A stretch of DNA of 33,817 bases, from assembly GCA_027002405.1 (NCBI GenBank), contig JALWZT010000340.1, forward strand, positions 1-33,817. Direction: 5' to 3'. Shown piece after piece: positions 1 to 8,718 of the stretch. Origin of the DNA: Anaerolineae bacterium (lineage in GTDB: Bacteria; Chloroflexota; Anaerolineae; J102). The notes below the pieces were generated by a model that saw only the letters and a list, made by a program, of their open reading frames with translations, was not told where the DNA came from and made no database searches. Positions within the stretch are counted from its first letter, which is position 1; every line of letters begins with the position of its first letter. Made by a program: the position numbers and the translations under genes.

Positions 1-208
1 GGGGGGGGCTGGGGGTGGGGCGCGGGGTCGGAGCCGCAGTGACCGGGGCCTGCACAGGGGGCGCGGAAGGTGTCGGGCTGACCGCGGGCGGCCGAGTGGG
101 CGAGACAGAGGGCTGAGCCCCGGGCGGGGTGCTGCAACCCGCCAGTGCGAGGCTCGCCAGAAGAACCAGTCCCAGCAGTCGGGTCCATAGTGGCAGATGT
201 CGAATCAT
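1..208 (-). CDS. Lipoprotein, N-terminal part (gene runs off the window)
   Basis: Reading the minus strand from ATG at 208 gives a short basic start (MIRHLPLWTR), a hydrophobic stretch and a lipobox LALAGC with the lipidation Cys at about residue 25, followed by a low-complexity Pro/Thr/Ser/Ala-rich linker that is still open at base 1. This is a textbook type II (lipoprotein) signal peptide followed by a flexible tether, so the product is probably exported and anchored in the outer leaflet of the cytoplasmic membrane. The functional domain lies outside the window, so no function can be assigned. The gene is divergent from the M23 peptidase gene. An extended -10-like TGTACAAT lies about 9 bases upstream of the ATG, which would give an almost leaderless mRNA. 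Confidence 0.8.
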   Translation of the reverse strand, partial: MIRHLPLWTRLLGLVLLASLALAGCSTPPGAQPSVSPTRPPAVSPTPSAPPVQAPVTAAPTPRPTPSPP

Positions 209-216
209 ATCGGCCT

Positions 217-224
217 ATTGTACA
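217..224 (-). promoter_or_regulatory. Putative extended -10 element of the lipoprotein gene
   Basis: On the minus strand the bases read TGTACAAT, an extended -10. The -35 region (near 240-246, TTCCCT-like) is weak. The predicted start of transcription would be within a few bases of the ATG at 208. Confidence 0.4.
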
Positions 225-279
225 TCCGAGCCTTATGGAAAGGGAAATATTCCCCGGGCCTCTCTGGCCCTCATCATAC

Positions 280-308
280 TTGCCATCCTTTTCCCTTTAG
301 GCTAGGAT
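280..308 (+). promoter_or_regulatory. Putative sigma70-type promoter of the M23 peptidase gene
   Basis: TTGCCA at 280-285 and TAGGAT at 303-308 are separated by exactly 17 bases. The predicted transcription start falls at about 315, directly before the ATG at 316, so the mRNA would be leaderless. No Shine-Dalgarno sequence is visible before that ATG, which agrees. Confidence 0.4.
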
Positions 309-315
309 CGGGGTT

Positions 316-1548
316 ATGGTCACCTCCCTTCGTTTTCGTATCCTGCTCATGGTGATCCTGGCCATGGGGGTGTTCTTCGCGCCCGGGGTTGCGCACGGGC
401 AGGAGGGCGCCACCCACTATACGGTGCAACCGGGCGATACTCTCCTCCTCATTGCCCAGCATTTCCATGTCCCCATGGAACTTCTGGCCCAGGCCAATGG
501 GATCCAAGACCCCAATTTGATTCAGGTGGGCCAAACGTTGGTGATCCCCGACGCGGGCATGGTGGCACAGGCTCAGGTGCAGGCGCGGCTGCAGGAGATG
601 GCGCCCGCGCTGGCACGTACCTGGCGAGCAGAAGGGATGTGGGCCATGGCGCCTCTGATCCAGGCTCTGGGCTGGCCCGAGCTTTCGCATCTGGCCCCCT
701 GGGCCACCCGCTGGGCCGCGCGAGATGCCCATGTCCCCCCGCCCTTGCTTCAGGTCCGGGCCCCGACCCGCATCGTGCAAGGTCGCACAGCCACGATCCG
801 GATCACCTCCCTTTCGCCCATCCCCCCTGCGGGGCGGTTTCAGAACCGGGACCTGTTCTTTTTGGGGGAAGGGCAGGATACCCTGGGCTATCACTTCGTG
901 GCTTTGATCCCCACCGGCGCGTTGGATAAGCCTGGGGACAAGCCCCTGACGCTCCGTATAGGCCCGGTCACCTGGCAGGTGCCCATCACCATCCTGGCCG
1001 GCGTGTACGAAACCCAACACATTGTGCTGCCCCCCAGCAAAGGCAAACTCCTGGCTCCCGATAAGCTCAAGGCCGAACGAGAGCGGCTCTACGCGTTGTG
1101 GGCTCGGATTTCGGGTCCTCCCCGCTGGTCCCAACCTTTTCGTTTCCCCATTGCCGAGGGTTTCCCTCGCACCTCCCCTTATGGCACGCGACGGAGCTAC
1201 AATGGCGGGCCCGTGGCCTCCTTCCACGCGGGCTCCGATTGGGGCGCGCCCGAAGGAGAGCCCATCCTCGCGCCCGCGCCCGGCGTGGTGGTCCTGGCCG
1301 AAAACCTCTTCGTGCGCGGGGGTGCGGTGATCCTGGACCACGGCGCGGGGGTGTATTCCAACTTCTGGCACATGTCCCGCATCGATGTGCACCCCGGGGA
1401 TGTGGTCCAGGCCGGGGATACCCTGGGCCTGGTGGGAAACACAGGTCTTTCCACAGGCGCGCATCTTCATTGGGAGGTGCGGGTGAATACCGTGGCCGTG
1501 GACCCCATGCAATGGACGCAAACCCCGCCTGTTGTCAGTAATCAGTGA
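316..1548 (+). CDS. Secreted LysM / M23 family metallopeptidase (cell-wall hydrolase)
   Basis: The 410-residue product has an N-terminal signal peptide (hydrophobic core about residues 8-22), a LysM peptidoglycan-binding domain at about 34-78 (YTVQPGDTLLLIA to VGQTLVIPD), a 200-residue middle region without a recognised domain, and a C-terminal lysostaphin-type M23 domain at about 280-400. The zinc ligands are visible as HxxxD (HAGSD, His304) and HxH (HLHWE, from residue 383). Family members cut peptide cross-links of peptidoglycan or, when degenerate, activate amidases; here the metal motif is intact. The last residues (VSNQ) and the TGA stop are encoded by the heptamer repeat that follows, so the native C-terminus was probably slightly different. 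It is the first gene of a run with nadK, the B-box gene and recN. Confidence 0.9.
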   Translation: MVTSLRFRILLMVILAMGVFFAPGVAHGQEGATHYTVQPGDTLLLIAQHFHVPMELLAQANGIQDPNLIQVGQTLVIPDAGMVAQAQVQARLQEMAPALARTWRAEGMWAMAPLIQALGWPELSHLAPWATRWAARDAHVPPPLLQVRAPTRIVQGRTATIRITSLSPIPPAGRFQNRDLFFLGEGQDTLGYHFVALIPTGALDKPGDKPLTLRIGPVTWQVPITILAGVYETQHIVLPPSKGKLLAPDKLKAERERLYALWARISGPPRWSQPFRFPIAEGFPRTSPYGTRRSYNGGPVASFHAGSDWGAPEGEPILAPAPGVVVLAENLFVRGGAVILDHGAGVYSNFWHMSRIDVHPGDVVQAGDTLGLVGNTGLSTGAHLHWEVRVNTVAVDPMQWTQTPPVVSNQ

Positions 1549-1569
1549 TCAGTGATCAGTCATCAGTTC
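1534..1569 (+). repeat. Heptamer array TCAGTNA between the peptidase gene and nadK
   Basis: Five consecutive units of a 7-base period (TCAGTAA, TCAGTGA, TCAGTGA, TCAGTCA, TCAGT). It starts inside the peptidase reading frame, supplies its stop codon, and ends 2 bases before the nadK ATG. Confidence 0.9.
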
Positions 1570-1571
1570 TT

Positions 1572-2405
1572 ATGCACCACGTTGCTGTTCTCACCCACCC
1601 CAAAATCCCTGTTTCCGAAAGCATTGGCGGCGCCATCGTAGAATGGCTGCAAGCCCAAGGCGTGAAAACCTGGCTGGGGTCCAGTTGGGGGCTGGAGGAA
1701 GACCACATCCCTCTGGCCGATCTGGACCTGATCATCGCTTTGGGCGGGGACGGCACGCTGCTACGGACCACGCGCCTGGCCGCGCCTCATGATCTGCCCA
1801 TCCTGGGCATCAACCTGGGACGATTGGGCTTTTTGGCCGAGGTGAACCCCGATGCCTGGCGACGGGCCCTGGAGCGGGTCTTACGAGGGGATTTCTGGGT
1901 GGAACGGCGGCTCATGCTGCGAGTGGAAGTGTATCGAGATGGAGAGCCGGTGTTGAAGGATGTCGACGCGTTGAACGAGGTGGTGGTGAGTCGGGGCGGC
2001 GTGGCCCGGGTGGTGCGGGTGACCACCGAGATCAACGGGAGCTACCTGACCACCTACGTGGCCGACGGCGTGATCGTGAGTACCCCCACAGGCTCCACCG
2101 CCTATGCCCTGGCCGCGGGGGGTCCCATCCTCGCGCCCGAACTTCACAACCTCACCATCGTGCCCATTGCGCCTCATCTCAGCCTGGCCCGCTCGCTGAT
2201 TTTACAGCAGGATGTGGTGATCGCCATGCGGGTGCGCACCGACCATAAGGCCATCCTCACCACCGATGGTCAAACTTACTACGATCTGCAGGATGGAGAC
2301 CGGGTGATTGTCGCGGCCAGCCCCTATCGCGCCTCCTTTATCCGCCTGCGGTCTCGTGATTATTTCTATCAATCCCTCATGGAACGCTTGCAATGGACGA
2401 TTTAA
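1572..2405 (+). CDS. nadK: NAD kinase
   Basis: ATP (or polyphosphate)-dependent NAD kinase, the cytosolic enzyme that makes NADP from NAD. The 277-residue protein shows the GGDGT nucleotide motif at residues 58-62, the following NLGRLGFLAE segment, the NE motif (ALNEVVV) in the C-terminal beta-sandwich domain and the conserved glycine-rich GSTAYALAAGGP segment. Length matches the family. The ATG at 1572 is chosen because the upstream in-frame start at 1545 would translate the heptamer repeat (ISDQSS), while the homologous sequence (HHVAVLTHP) begins right after 1572. No Shine-Dalgarno sequence is present, since the repeat occupies that space. The stop codon is one base from the next ATG, so it is co-transcribed with the B-box gene and recN. 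Confidence 0.95.
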   Translation: MHHVAVLTHPKIPVSESIGGAIVEWLQAQGVKTWLGSSWGLEEDHIPLADLDLIIALGGDGTLLRTTRLAAPHDLPILGINLGRLGFLAEVNPDAWRRALERVLRGDFWVERRLMLRVEVYRDGEPVLKDVDALNEVVVSRGGVARVVRVTTEINGSYLTTYVADGVIVSTPTGSTAYALAAGGPILAPELHNLTIVPIAPHLSLARSLILQQDVVIAMRVRTDHKAILTTDGQTYYDLQDGDRVIVAASPYRASFIRLRSRDYFYQSLMERLQWTI

Positions 2406-2406
2406 G

Positions 2407-3195
2407 ATGACAGACATCGAACTGATCAACCTGGTGAAACAAGCCAATGTGGCCGCGGCCAGTGGTGACCGAAAACACGCGATCCAGATATTCCGAGAAG
2501 TGGTACGCCAGGACCCGGACCACGCGTCGGCCTGGATGCAATTGGCAACCCTGGTGGAGGACCCGGAAGAAAAGCGCGCGTGCTTGCAGCGGGTCCTGGC
2601 CCTGAATCCCTATCACGAGGATGCCCGGGCCATGTTGGCCACGTTGGAAGGGGAAGAAACCCATGCCCCAGAGGTTGCGAATGATGAGGACGTGGAAGTG
2701 CTGACCTGTTTTTATCATCCCAATCGCACGACCACCCTGCGGTGCAACAAATGCGGCAAGCCCATTTGCCCCGAATGTGCCATCCGCACGCCTGTGGGCT
2801 ATCGCTGCCCCGATTGTGTGCGAGAACAGCAAGATAAGTTTTACACAGCCACCTCCACCGATGTGCTCATGGGCGCCGCGGTCGCGTGGGGAAGCGGTCT
2901 GGTCGCGGGCGTGATTTTGTGGCTGGTGATCCAGATCTTGGGGGCGTTGGGGTTTTTCGGCTTCCTGGCCGCGTTTTTCTTGGGGCCCGCGGTGGGGGGG
3001 ATGGCTGCCGAATTGGTGCTCCGGGCCATGGGGAAACGCCGGGCCCGGCGCTTCCCCTGGGTAGGGACCGCAGCCCTGGTGGTGGGCATCCTCATGGTCG
3101 CCGGGGTCACAGGCGCGCTTTTTATAGCCTTGCTCACCAGCGGTCTTTTCCTGGTTTTAGCCGCATCCACCTTTTATGCACGCATCAAGTTTTAA
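2407..3195 (+). CDS. TPR / B-box-type zinc finger membrane protein
   Basis: The 262-residue product has three parts. Residues about 5-80 are helical, TPR-like (QANVAAASGDRKHAIQIFR then WMQLATLVEDPEEKRACLQ). Residues 101-137 hold a B-box-like zinc site with Cys101, His104, Cys113, Cys116, Cys121, Cys124, Cys134 and Cys137. Residues about 158-256 are strongly hydrophobic with three or four membrane segments interrupted by a basic loop (GKRRARRFPW). Bacterial B-box/TPR membrane proteins of this kind are mostly uncharacterised; a role as a membrane-anchored protein-interaction scaffold is inference only. The ATG at 2407 follows the nadK stop by one base; longer in-frame starts would lie inside nadK. 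The recN start is 4 bases after its stop. Confidence 0.75.
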   Translation: MTDIELINLVKQANVAAASGDRKHAIQIFREVVRQDPDHASAWMQLATLVEDPEEKRACLQRVLALNPYHEDARAMLATLEGEETHAPEVANDEDVEVLTCFYHPNRTTTLRCNKCGKPICPECAIRTPVGYRCPDCVREQQDKFYTATSTDVLMGAAVAWGSGLVAGVILWLVIQILGALGFFGFLAAFFLGPAVGGMAAELVLRAMGKRRARRFPWVGTAALVVGILMVAGVTGALFIALLTSGLFLVLAASTFYARIKF

Positions 3196-3199
3196 GGCC

Positions 3200-4936
3200 A
3201 TGCTTCTCGAACTTCATGTGCGCGATTTCGCCATCATCGACGACCTGCAGGTCACCTTTCATCCCGGTTTCAACGTGCTCACCGGGGAAACGGGCGCGGG
3301 GAAGTCCATCCTCATCGATGCGATTGATCTCCTGCTGGGCGGGAAAGGCCAGCAAGAAATGGTCCGGGCCGGAGCCGCCAGCGCCCGGGTGGAAGGGATT
3401 TTTCAGATTTCCGGCTCCCGCGCGGCCCAAATCCGGGCCTGGTTGCAGGAACACGCCCTGGATGAAGAGGAGGATACCCTGATCCTGACCCGGGAGGTGC
3501 GACGAACAGGGCGAACCGTCGCCCGCATCAATGGTCGGGCCGTGGCCCAGTCGTTGTTGGCCCGGTTGGGTGAGATGCTGGTGGATATCCATGGGCAAGG
3601 TCAACATCTTTCCTTGCTGAATCCCCGCACCCATATCGATCTCCTGGATGCCTACGCGGGGCTGCTGGGCCGCCGCGGCCATCTGGCCCATCTGGTGGCG
3701 GCACTGCGCCAGACCCGGGCCGAATTGAAACGCCTACGCCAGGACGCCCGGGAGATCGAACGGCGGTTGGACCTGTTGCGCTATCAGGTGGAGGAGATCG
3801 ACGCGGCCGCGCTGACGCCGGGCGAGGAGGAGGCTCTGGAAAGTGACTTGCGGCGTCTGGCCAATGCCGAAACCCTGATGGCAGAAACCGCCATGGTGGA
3901 CGCCCTGCTGATCGAAGGGGAAGGCGAAACCCCTTCGGCCCTGGACCTGGTAGGCCGGGCGATCCAGCATCTGGAAAAGCTTGCCCGTCTGGACCCAGAC
4001 CTGGATCGATGGGTCCAAGCGGCCGATGCGCTTTTCGATGGCCTCCAAGAACTGGCCCGGGAGGTGGCGGATTATGCCGAGGCATTGGAATTCGACCCCG
4101 CGCGACTGGCCCAGGTGGAAGAACGCCTGGCCCTGATCGCCAACCTCAAACGCAAGTACGGAGATACCATCGAGGATATCCTGGCCTTTGGCGAAGAGGC
4201 CCGGGCCGAGCTGGCGCTCCTGGCAGACCGGGAAACCCGGACCGAGGACCTGGAAGCCCGGGAGGAGGCGCTGCTTCGGGCCATCGGGCAGGAAGCCCAG
4301 GCCTTATCCCAGGCCCGGGAGGCCGCCGCGCGCACCCTGGCCCAGGCCGTGGAAAAGGAACTGGCCGATTTGCGCATGGGGGGCGCGCGCTTCCAGGTGG
4401 CGATACACCAGCGCCCGGACCCCCAGGGGTGTTATGTGGGCGACGCGCGGCTGGCCTTCGACGCCACCGGCGTGGATGAGGTGCGTTTTCTGGTTTCGGC
4501 CAACCCCGGCGAGCCGTTGCGTCCCCTGGCCAAAGTCGCGTCGGGCGGCGAGACCGCGCGACTGATGTTGGCATTGAAGCATGTGTTATCCCAGGCAGAC
4601 CCGACCCCCACCCTGATTTTTGATGAAATCGACCAGGGGATTGGCGGCCGCGTGGGCGCGGTGGTGGGCCGCAAAATGTGGGCCCTGGCCCGATCCCATC
4701 AAGTGTTATGTGTGACCCATCTTCCCCAGATCGCGGCCTACGCGGATTTGCATTTACAGGTGCGCAAAAGCCAGGTGGGGGAACGCACCATCAGCCGGGT
4801 GCAGATATTGGAAGGGGCAGCCCAGGTGGAGGAACTGGCCGCGATGTTGGGCGCGCCCACCCCCGCAGGCCGGGCCTCGGCGCAAGAACTTCTGGCAGAA
4901 GCCCAGGCCTCGAAATCAGTAATCAGTAATCAGTGA
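3200..4936 (+). CDS. recN: DNA repair protein RecN (SMC-like ATPase)
   Basis: RecN is a cytosolic SMC-family ATPase that acts in double-strand break repair. The 578-residue protein begins with the family start MLLELHVRDFAIID and has Walker A GETGAGKS at residues 29-36, a long charged coiled-coil middle (about 150-360), the ABC signature (ASGGETARLMLALK) and Walker B TLIFDEID near the C-terminus, followed by the VTHLPQIAAYAD switch region. The ATG at 3200 is preferred over 3176 because it matches the family N-terminus and avoids overlap with the upstream gene. The last six residues (SVISNQ) and the TGA are made by the heptamer repeat, so the native C-terminus has been replaced or extended by repeat sequence. 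It converges with ftsZ across a repeat island. Confidence 0.95.
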   Translation: MLLELHVRDFAIIDDLQVTFHPGFNVLTGETGAGKSILIDAIDLLLGGKGQQEMVRAGAASARVEGIFQISGSRAAQIRAWLQEHALDEEEDTLILTREVRRTGRTVARINGRAVAQSLLARLGEMLVDIHGQGQHLSLLNPRTHIDLLDAYAGLLGRRGHLAHLVAALRQTRAELKRLRQDAREIERRLDLLRYQVEEIDAAALTPGEEEALESDLRRLANAETLMAETAMVDALLIEGEGETPSALDLVGRAIQHLEKLARLDPDLDRWVQAADALFDGLQELAREVADYAEALEFDPARLAQVEERLALIANLKRKYGDTIEDILAFGEEARAELALLADRETRTEDLEAREEALLRAIGQEAQALSQAREAAARTLAQAVEKELADLRMGGARFQVAIHQRPDPQGCYVGDARLAFDATGVDEVRFLVSANPGEPLRPLAKVASGGETARLMLALKHVLSQADPTPTLIFDEIDQGIGGRVGAVVGRKMWALARSHQVLCVTHLPQIAAYADLHLQVRKSQVGERTISRVQILEGAAQVEELAAMLGAPTPAGRASAQELLAEAQASKSVISNQ

Positions 4937-5289
4937 GCAGTAATCAGTGAGCAGGCGCCACGCGCGGCAGCTCGCCGATACCGAGGAAAACGCCTCGCGG
5001 CCAGGCTGGCGCGGGAAGCCAAGTACGTGATGCGTAATGCGTGATGCGTAAGCCTCTCACGTTTCACGTTTCACGCATTACGCCCGTTGTCGCCTCGCTC
5101 AACGTTGTCCTGACGATCCTCAATCCTAATCCTGATCCGAATCCTATTTACAAAGCAGTCCAACGGCGAGCTCGCCCGCGCCGATACCGAGGAAAATGGG
5201 AACGCAGATGCACGCAGATGCAACGCAGATTCCTACTGATTACTGATAACTGATCACTGATTACTTCCTTCGTGCCTTCGTGGCTTATT
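4916..5289. repeat. Repeat island between recN and ftsZ
   Basis: No gene seen. In order: heptamer array (4916-4953) overlapping the recN end; a CGCCGATACCGAGG block plus CCTCGCGGCCAGG linker (4955-5022); a long palindrome (5027-5083) whose arms are GCGTAATGCGTGA and TCACGCATTACGC; a linker (GTCGCCTCGCTCAACG); a CCTAATCC (GGATTA) array (5115-5150); a second CGCCGATACCGAGGAAAATG block with ACGCAGATGC repeats (5158-5232); a minus-orientation heptamer array (5233-5264); and a CTTCGTGCCTTCGTGG motif directly against the ftsZ stop. The same modules recur in every other island of the window. Confidence 0.85.
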
Positions 5290-6387
5290 TTACGGTCGTT
5301 TGCGGCGGGTGCGACGGAGGAAGGGCGGGATTTCAATGTTTTCCGTGTCCGAGACCGCGGGCGGGGGTTCGGGCGGCGGGGTCGGTGCGGACCGGGAAGA
5401 AGCACGCCCCCGAGGAGGAACCAGGGATGTGTCGGCGGTGCTGTCGAAGCCGGTCGCGATGACGGTGATGCGCAGGGTGTCGTTGAGGGAAGGATCAATG
5501 ACCGCACCGAAGATGATGTTGGCATCGGGATGCGCGGTGCGACGGATGATTTCCGCGGCTTCGTTCACCTCGAAGAGGCTCATGTCTTCACTGCCCGTGA
5601 CGTTGAAGAGGATGCCCCGGGCGCCATCGATGCTGATATCCAGAAGTTTGGAATGAATGGCTTCTTCCGCGGCCTGCTGGGCCCGGTTTTCCCCCCGGCC
5701 CGTGCCAATGGCCATCAGGGCCGCGCCCCCCTCGCTCATGATGGAGCGGACGTCCGCGAAGTCCAGATTGATAAGACCGGGGATGGTGATGAGCTCGCTG
5801 ATGCCCTGGATACCTTGACGCAACACGTCGTCCGCGGTGGCGAAGGCTTCTTGCACGCTGGCCCGCTTGTCGACGATCTGCAATAAGCGGTCGTTGGGGA
5901 TGACAATGAGGGTATCGACATGTTCCTTTAAGCGTTCGTGCCCCTCTTCCGCGATCTGGCGCCGGCGAGAGCCTTCGAAGCTGAAGGGTTTCGTGACCAC
6001 GCCAATGGTCAGCGCGCCGGTTTCGCGGGCCAGGCGCGCGATGACAGGGGCCGCGCCTGTGCCTGTGCCGCCCCCCAGGCCCGCGGTGATGAAGATCATA
6101 TCCGCGCCTTTCAGGACTTCCTTCAGCTCTTCGGTGGATTCTTCCGCGGCCTGTTCGCCGATTTTGGGGTCCCCACCAGAGCCAAGCCCTTTCGTGAGTT
6201 TGTCCCCAATACGGACGCGAATGGGGGCTTCGGAAAGCATCAGCGCCTGGGCGTCGGTGTTGACCACAATGAATTCAACGCCTTGGATCCCTTCCTGAAT
6301 CATGCGATTGACTGCATTGCCACCGCCGCCACCAACGCCAATGACTTTGATTTGGGCTAAATTTTCAACATAGGGTCGGGAGCTCAT
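5290..6387 (-). CDS. ftsZ: Cell division protein FtsZ
   Basis: Tubulin-like GTPase that polymerises into the Z ring at the future division site. The 365-residue protein shows the N-terminal glycine loop (GVGGGGGNA, from residue 18), the tubulin signature GGGTGTG at 105-111, the T7 catalytic loop NLDFADV at 207-213, a Pro-rich linker at about 320-345 and the conserved C-terminal peptide IPPFLRR, which binds FtsA and other partners, followed by a basic tail. The ATG at 6387 is chosen because a clear Shine-Dalgarno GGAGGA (6395-6400) lies 7 bases upstream; an in-frame TTG at 6390 is too close to it. It is the last gene of the cluster, after ftsA, and also has its own promoter. Its TAA is followed at once by repeat sequence. 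Confidence 0.98.
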   Translation of the reverse strand: MSSRPYVENLAQIKVIGVGGGGGNAVNRMIQEGIQGVEFIVVNTDAQALMLSEAPIRVRIGDKLTKGLGSGGDPKIGEQAAEESTEELKEVLKGADMIFITAGLGGGTGTGAAPVIARLARETGALTIGVVTKPFSFEGSRRRQIAEEGHERLKEHVDTLIVIPNDRLLQIVDKRASVQEAFATADDVLRQGIQGISELITIPGLINLDFADVRSIMSEGGAALMAIGTGRGENRAQQAAEEAIHSKLLDISIDGARGILFNVTGSEDMSLFEVNEAAEIIRRTAHPDANIIFGAVIDPSLNDTLRITVIATGFDSTADTSLVPPRGRASSRSAPTPPPEPPPAVSDTENIEIPPFLRRTRRKRP

Positions 6388-6424
6388 CAAGCCTTCCTCC
6401 GAAAGGTGTTTGCAACAGTATCAT

Positions 6425-6452
6425 ATCATAGCGTGAAAAGAAGAAAATGCAA
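6425..6452 (-). promoter_or_regulatory. Internal ftsZ promoter
   Basis: On the minus strand TTGCAT (6447-6452) and TATGAT (6425-6430) are 16 bases apart in the ftsA-ftsZ gap. The predicted start is near 6418, about 30 bases before the ftsZ ATG, leaving room for the GGAGGA ribosome site. A dedicated ftsZ promoter next to ftsA is common in bacteria. Confidence 0.55.
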
Positions 6453-6460
6453 AATTGGTC

Positions 6461-7684
6461 TTAGCCAGGAAGTAGATGACGCATCCATTGGCCAAGCTTA
6501 TCCAAAAAGCCGCCGCCCGCGTGGGCGGGTTGGGTGGCATAGAGATTGTTTTCTTGCACCGCGTGCATCAAAAGCCCGATGCCGCAGGCATTTTCGGGGG
6601 TGAGGAGGCTTTTAGGGATATCCCCCACCTCGTGGGGGTGGCCTATCCGCACGGGCAGGCGCAGAATATCTTGCCCCAGGATCTCCATCCCGGGCAAACG
6701 CGCGCCCCCTCCGGTGAGCACCAACCCCGCGGAAAGCAAATCCCCATACCCGGAACGGATGATCTCGCGCTGGATGAAGAGGAAGAGCTCTTCGGCCCGG
6801 GCGTTGAGGATTTCGGCAATGTATTGGCGGGGGTAGCGCTGAGCCACCCGCTCGCCGAATGCGGGTGCCTCCACCATTTCATCCCGGGGGATGTATTCGG
6901 GCAGGGTATGACCGTGGCGGGTTTTGAGCTTTTCGGCCACCGCGTAGGGGGTGTGCAGGACCGTGGCCAGGTCTTTGGTGAAATGAGCGCCACCGATCTG
7001 GAGGATGGTGGTATGCCACACCGCGCCATTGAGATAGATGGCGATATCCGTGGTGCCGCCCCCGATATCCACCACAGCCACGCCCGCTTCCCGTTCTTCG
7101 GCCGTCAAGACCGCTTCGCCGCTGGCCAGGGGTTCCAGGATCAGGCTTTTGATCGCGATCTCGTTGCTTTCCACACACGTTTTCAGGTTGTTGACCGCGG
7201 TGCGGGCGCCGGTAATGATGTAGGCATCCACCTCCATGCGTCGGCCATACATGCCCACCGGCTCTTGCACCCCCTCCTGCCCATCAATGATAAAGGTGCG
7301 GGGGATCACATGGATGATATCTCGGTCGGCAGGGATGGGAATCGCCGCGGCCGAGGCCAGGACCCGTTGGATTTCGTTTTCGGTGATGGCCCGGTTGCGA
7401 GGGATGGTCACGACCCCTCGGCTGCTTTCAAAGCTGATGTGGCCTCCCACGATCCCCACATGCGCTTCTTCCACGGTCACGCCCGCGCGCTCTTCCGCGG
7501 CCTCCACCGAGTTGGTGATGGCTTCGGTGGCTGCGGCGATATTCACCACCACCCCCCGGCGCAGGCCTTTGCTGCGCGTGCAGGCCGCGCCCAAAAGATG
7601 CACCTGATTTTCGGGCGTTAACTCAACAATAAAGGTGCAAATTTTGCTGGTACCTACATCAATGGCGGTGATGGTTTCGGACAC
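6461..7684 (-). CDS. ftsA: Cell division protein FtsA
   Basis: Actin-like ATPase that tethers FtsZ to the membrane and links it to the divisome. The 407-residue protein has the phosphate-1 motif DVGTSK at residues 9-14, the inserted 1C domain after about residue 85, the phosphate-2 motif DIGGGTTDIA near 205-214 and the adenosine motif LTGGGARLPG near 323. It ends with a short amphipathic tail (DKLGQWMRHLL), the expected membrane-targeting helix. The start is GTG at 7684, four bases after the ftsQ stop and preceded by GAGG. There is no ATG that preserves the N-terminal motif. It is translationally close to ftsQ and upstream of ftsZ, the usual ftsQAZ order. Confidence 0.97.
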   Translation of the reverse strand: MSETITAIDVGTSKICTFIVELTPENQVHLLGAACTRSKGLRRGVVVNIAAATEAITNSVEAAEERAGVTVEEAHVGIVGGHISFESSRGVVTIPRNRAITENEIQRVLASAAAIPIPADRDIIHVIPRTFIIDGQEGVQEPVGMYGRRMEVDAYIITGARTAVNNLKTCVESNEIAIKSLILEPLASGEAVLTAEEREAGVAVVDIGGGTTDIAIYLNGAVWHTTILQIGGAHFTKDLATVLHTPYAVAEKLKTRHGHTLPEYIPRDEMVEAPAFGERVAQRYPRQYIAEILNARAEELFLFIQREIIRSGYGDLLSAGLVLTGGGARLPGMEILGQDILRLPVRIGHPHEVGDIPKSLLTPENACGIGLLMHAVQENNLYATQPAHAGGGFLDKLGQWMRHLLPG

Positions 7685-7688
7685 GCCT

Positions 7689-8549
7689 TTACCTCACATA
7701 GATATGTCGGGAACGCAAGTCCACATCCTGAACGGGACGCTTTTGTCGCAGAAGTTGCCGGTGTATGGTTTCCCATCGGGCCAGTTTGGCTTCCATCTGC
7801 TGGGCATCTCCCAAATAGACCCGCCAACCTTCAGGACTCAGGAAATACAACCCGTATTCCCGACGGTAGCGGAATTCCTTTAGATCAGGGGCCTTTTGAT
7901 GCAATTGTACCACAGCCTGGACCAAACGGGCGTCCATGGTATGCCCATCGCTGGCGCTGGCATCGTCATCCAAAAGCGCGGGGAGATCGGTACGTATGTC
8001 GTCGCCGAGGGGGAAGAGGTGGCCTTCTTCATCCACACCCCATAGTTCCCCTTCGCGTACGTAGAGGAGAACCGGGTCTCGTTCTATGATGAAGATCACC
8101 GCGCGGTTGGGCAAACCCAGACGTACCCGCGCGCGCTTGACCCGGGGCAGGAGCTGCACCCGGGCCGCGACCTGGTCCACATCCAGGGTGAAGATGTTGG
8201 CCCGGTCCAGGTGAGCTGTGCGGAGGACTTGCGCGGCATCCAGGGTCTGAAGACCTTCGACCTGAGGGGCCACGATCGCGAAATGAGGGTTGGTGAAAAG
8301 GATGAAAAGGCCGATGATCCCCATCACGGCGAAGAGGCCGGCCATGTAGTGGGAAAACCCCCACCGGGCCGTGAGCTTGCGCAGCCACCCATGGCCCGAG
8401 CGCTTGCCTTTTTGGGCCGAGCCCGCCGTGCCGCGGCCCCGAGCCGAAGAGGATGCCCGGGCAGATTGACGCCGCGTGCCCGGCCACAGGACAGGGATGC
8501 TGGGCGCTTCAAAACGTTTGCGCTTGCGGGTAGAACGACGACGGGCCAT
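7689..8549 (-). CDS. ftsQ: Cell division protein FtsQ / DivIB (POTRA domain)
   Basis: Bitopic divisome protein linking cytoplasmic and periplasmic-side division proteins. The 286-residue product has a long basic cytoplasmic N-terminus rich in Arg, Lys and Ser (about 1-66), one membrane helix (about 69-86, GLFAVMGIIGLFILF), a POTRA domain directly after it (about 90-160, starting VAPQVEGLQTLDAAQVL) and a beta domain with the typical VRLGLPNRAVIFIIERDPV strand. The cytoplasmic tail is longer than in E. coli. There is no Shine-Dalgarno sequence: the upstream bases are a GGATTA-type repeat that ends about 6 bases before the ATG. It lies 4 bases upstream of ftsA. Confidence 0.92.
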   Translation of the reverse strand: MARRRSTRKRKRFEAPSIPVLWPGTRRQSARASSSARGRGTAGSAQKGKRSGHGWLRKLTARWGFSHYMAGLFAVMGIIGLFILFTNPHFAIVAPQVEGLQTLDAAQVLRTAHLDRANIFTLDVDQVAARVQLLPRVKRARVRLGLPNRAVIFIIERDPVLLYVREGELWGVDEEGHLFPLGDDIRTDLPALLDDDASASDGHTMDARLVQAVVQLHQKAPDLKEFRYRREYGLYFLSPEGWRVYLGDAQQMEAKLARWETIHRQLLRQKRPVQDVDLRSRHIYVR

Positions 8550-8552
8550 GGT

Positions 8553-8718
8553 GAGGGTTAGGATCGGGATTAGGATTAGGATCAGGATTAGGATTGAGGG
8601 GTATCGGAACAGGTGACACGAGCCACGGCTCGCCGATACCGAGGAAAATGGGAACGCAGAGATGCACGCAGATGCGACGCAGATTTCTACTGATTACTGA
8701 TCACTGATTACTGATCAC
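8553..8718. repeat. Repeat island between ddl and ftsQ
   Basis: GGATTA/GGATCA hexamer array (8555-8598), a CGCCGATACCGAGGAAAATG block (8628-8658) with ACGCAGATGC repeats, then a minus-orientation heptamer array (8689-8718) that runs into the ddl reading frame and supplies its stop codon. Confidence 0.85.

Noticed and set aside
274-1521. 415-codon open frame on the minus strand
   Set aside because: Antisense to the M23 peptidase, which has signal peptide, LysM and zinc motifs.
1545-1571. Upstream start of nadK
   Set aside because: It would translate the heptamer repeat; family homology begins at 1572.
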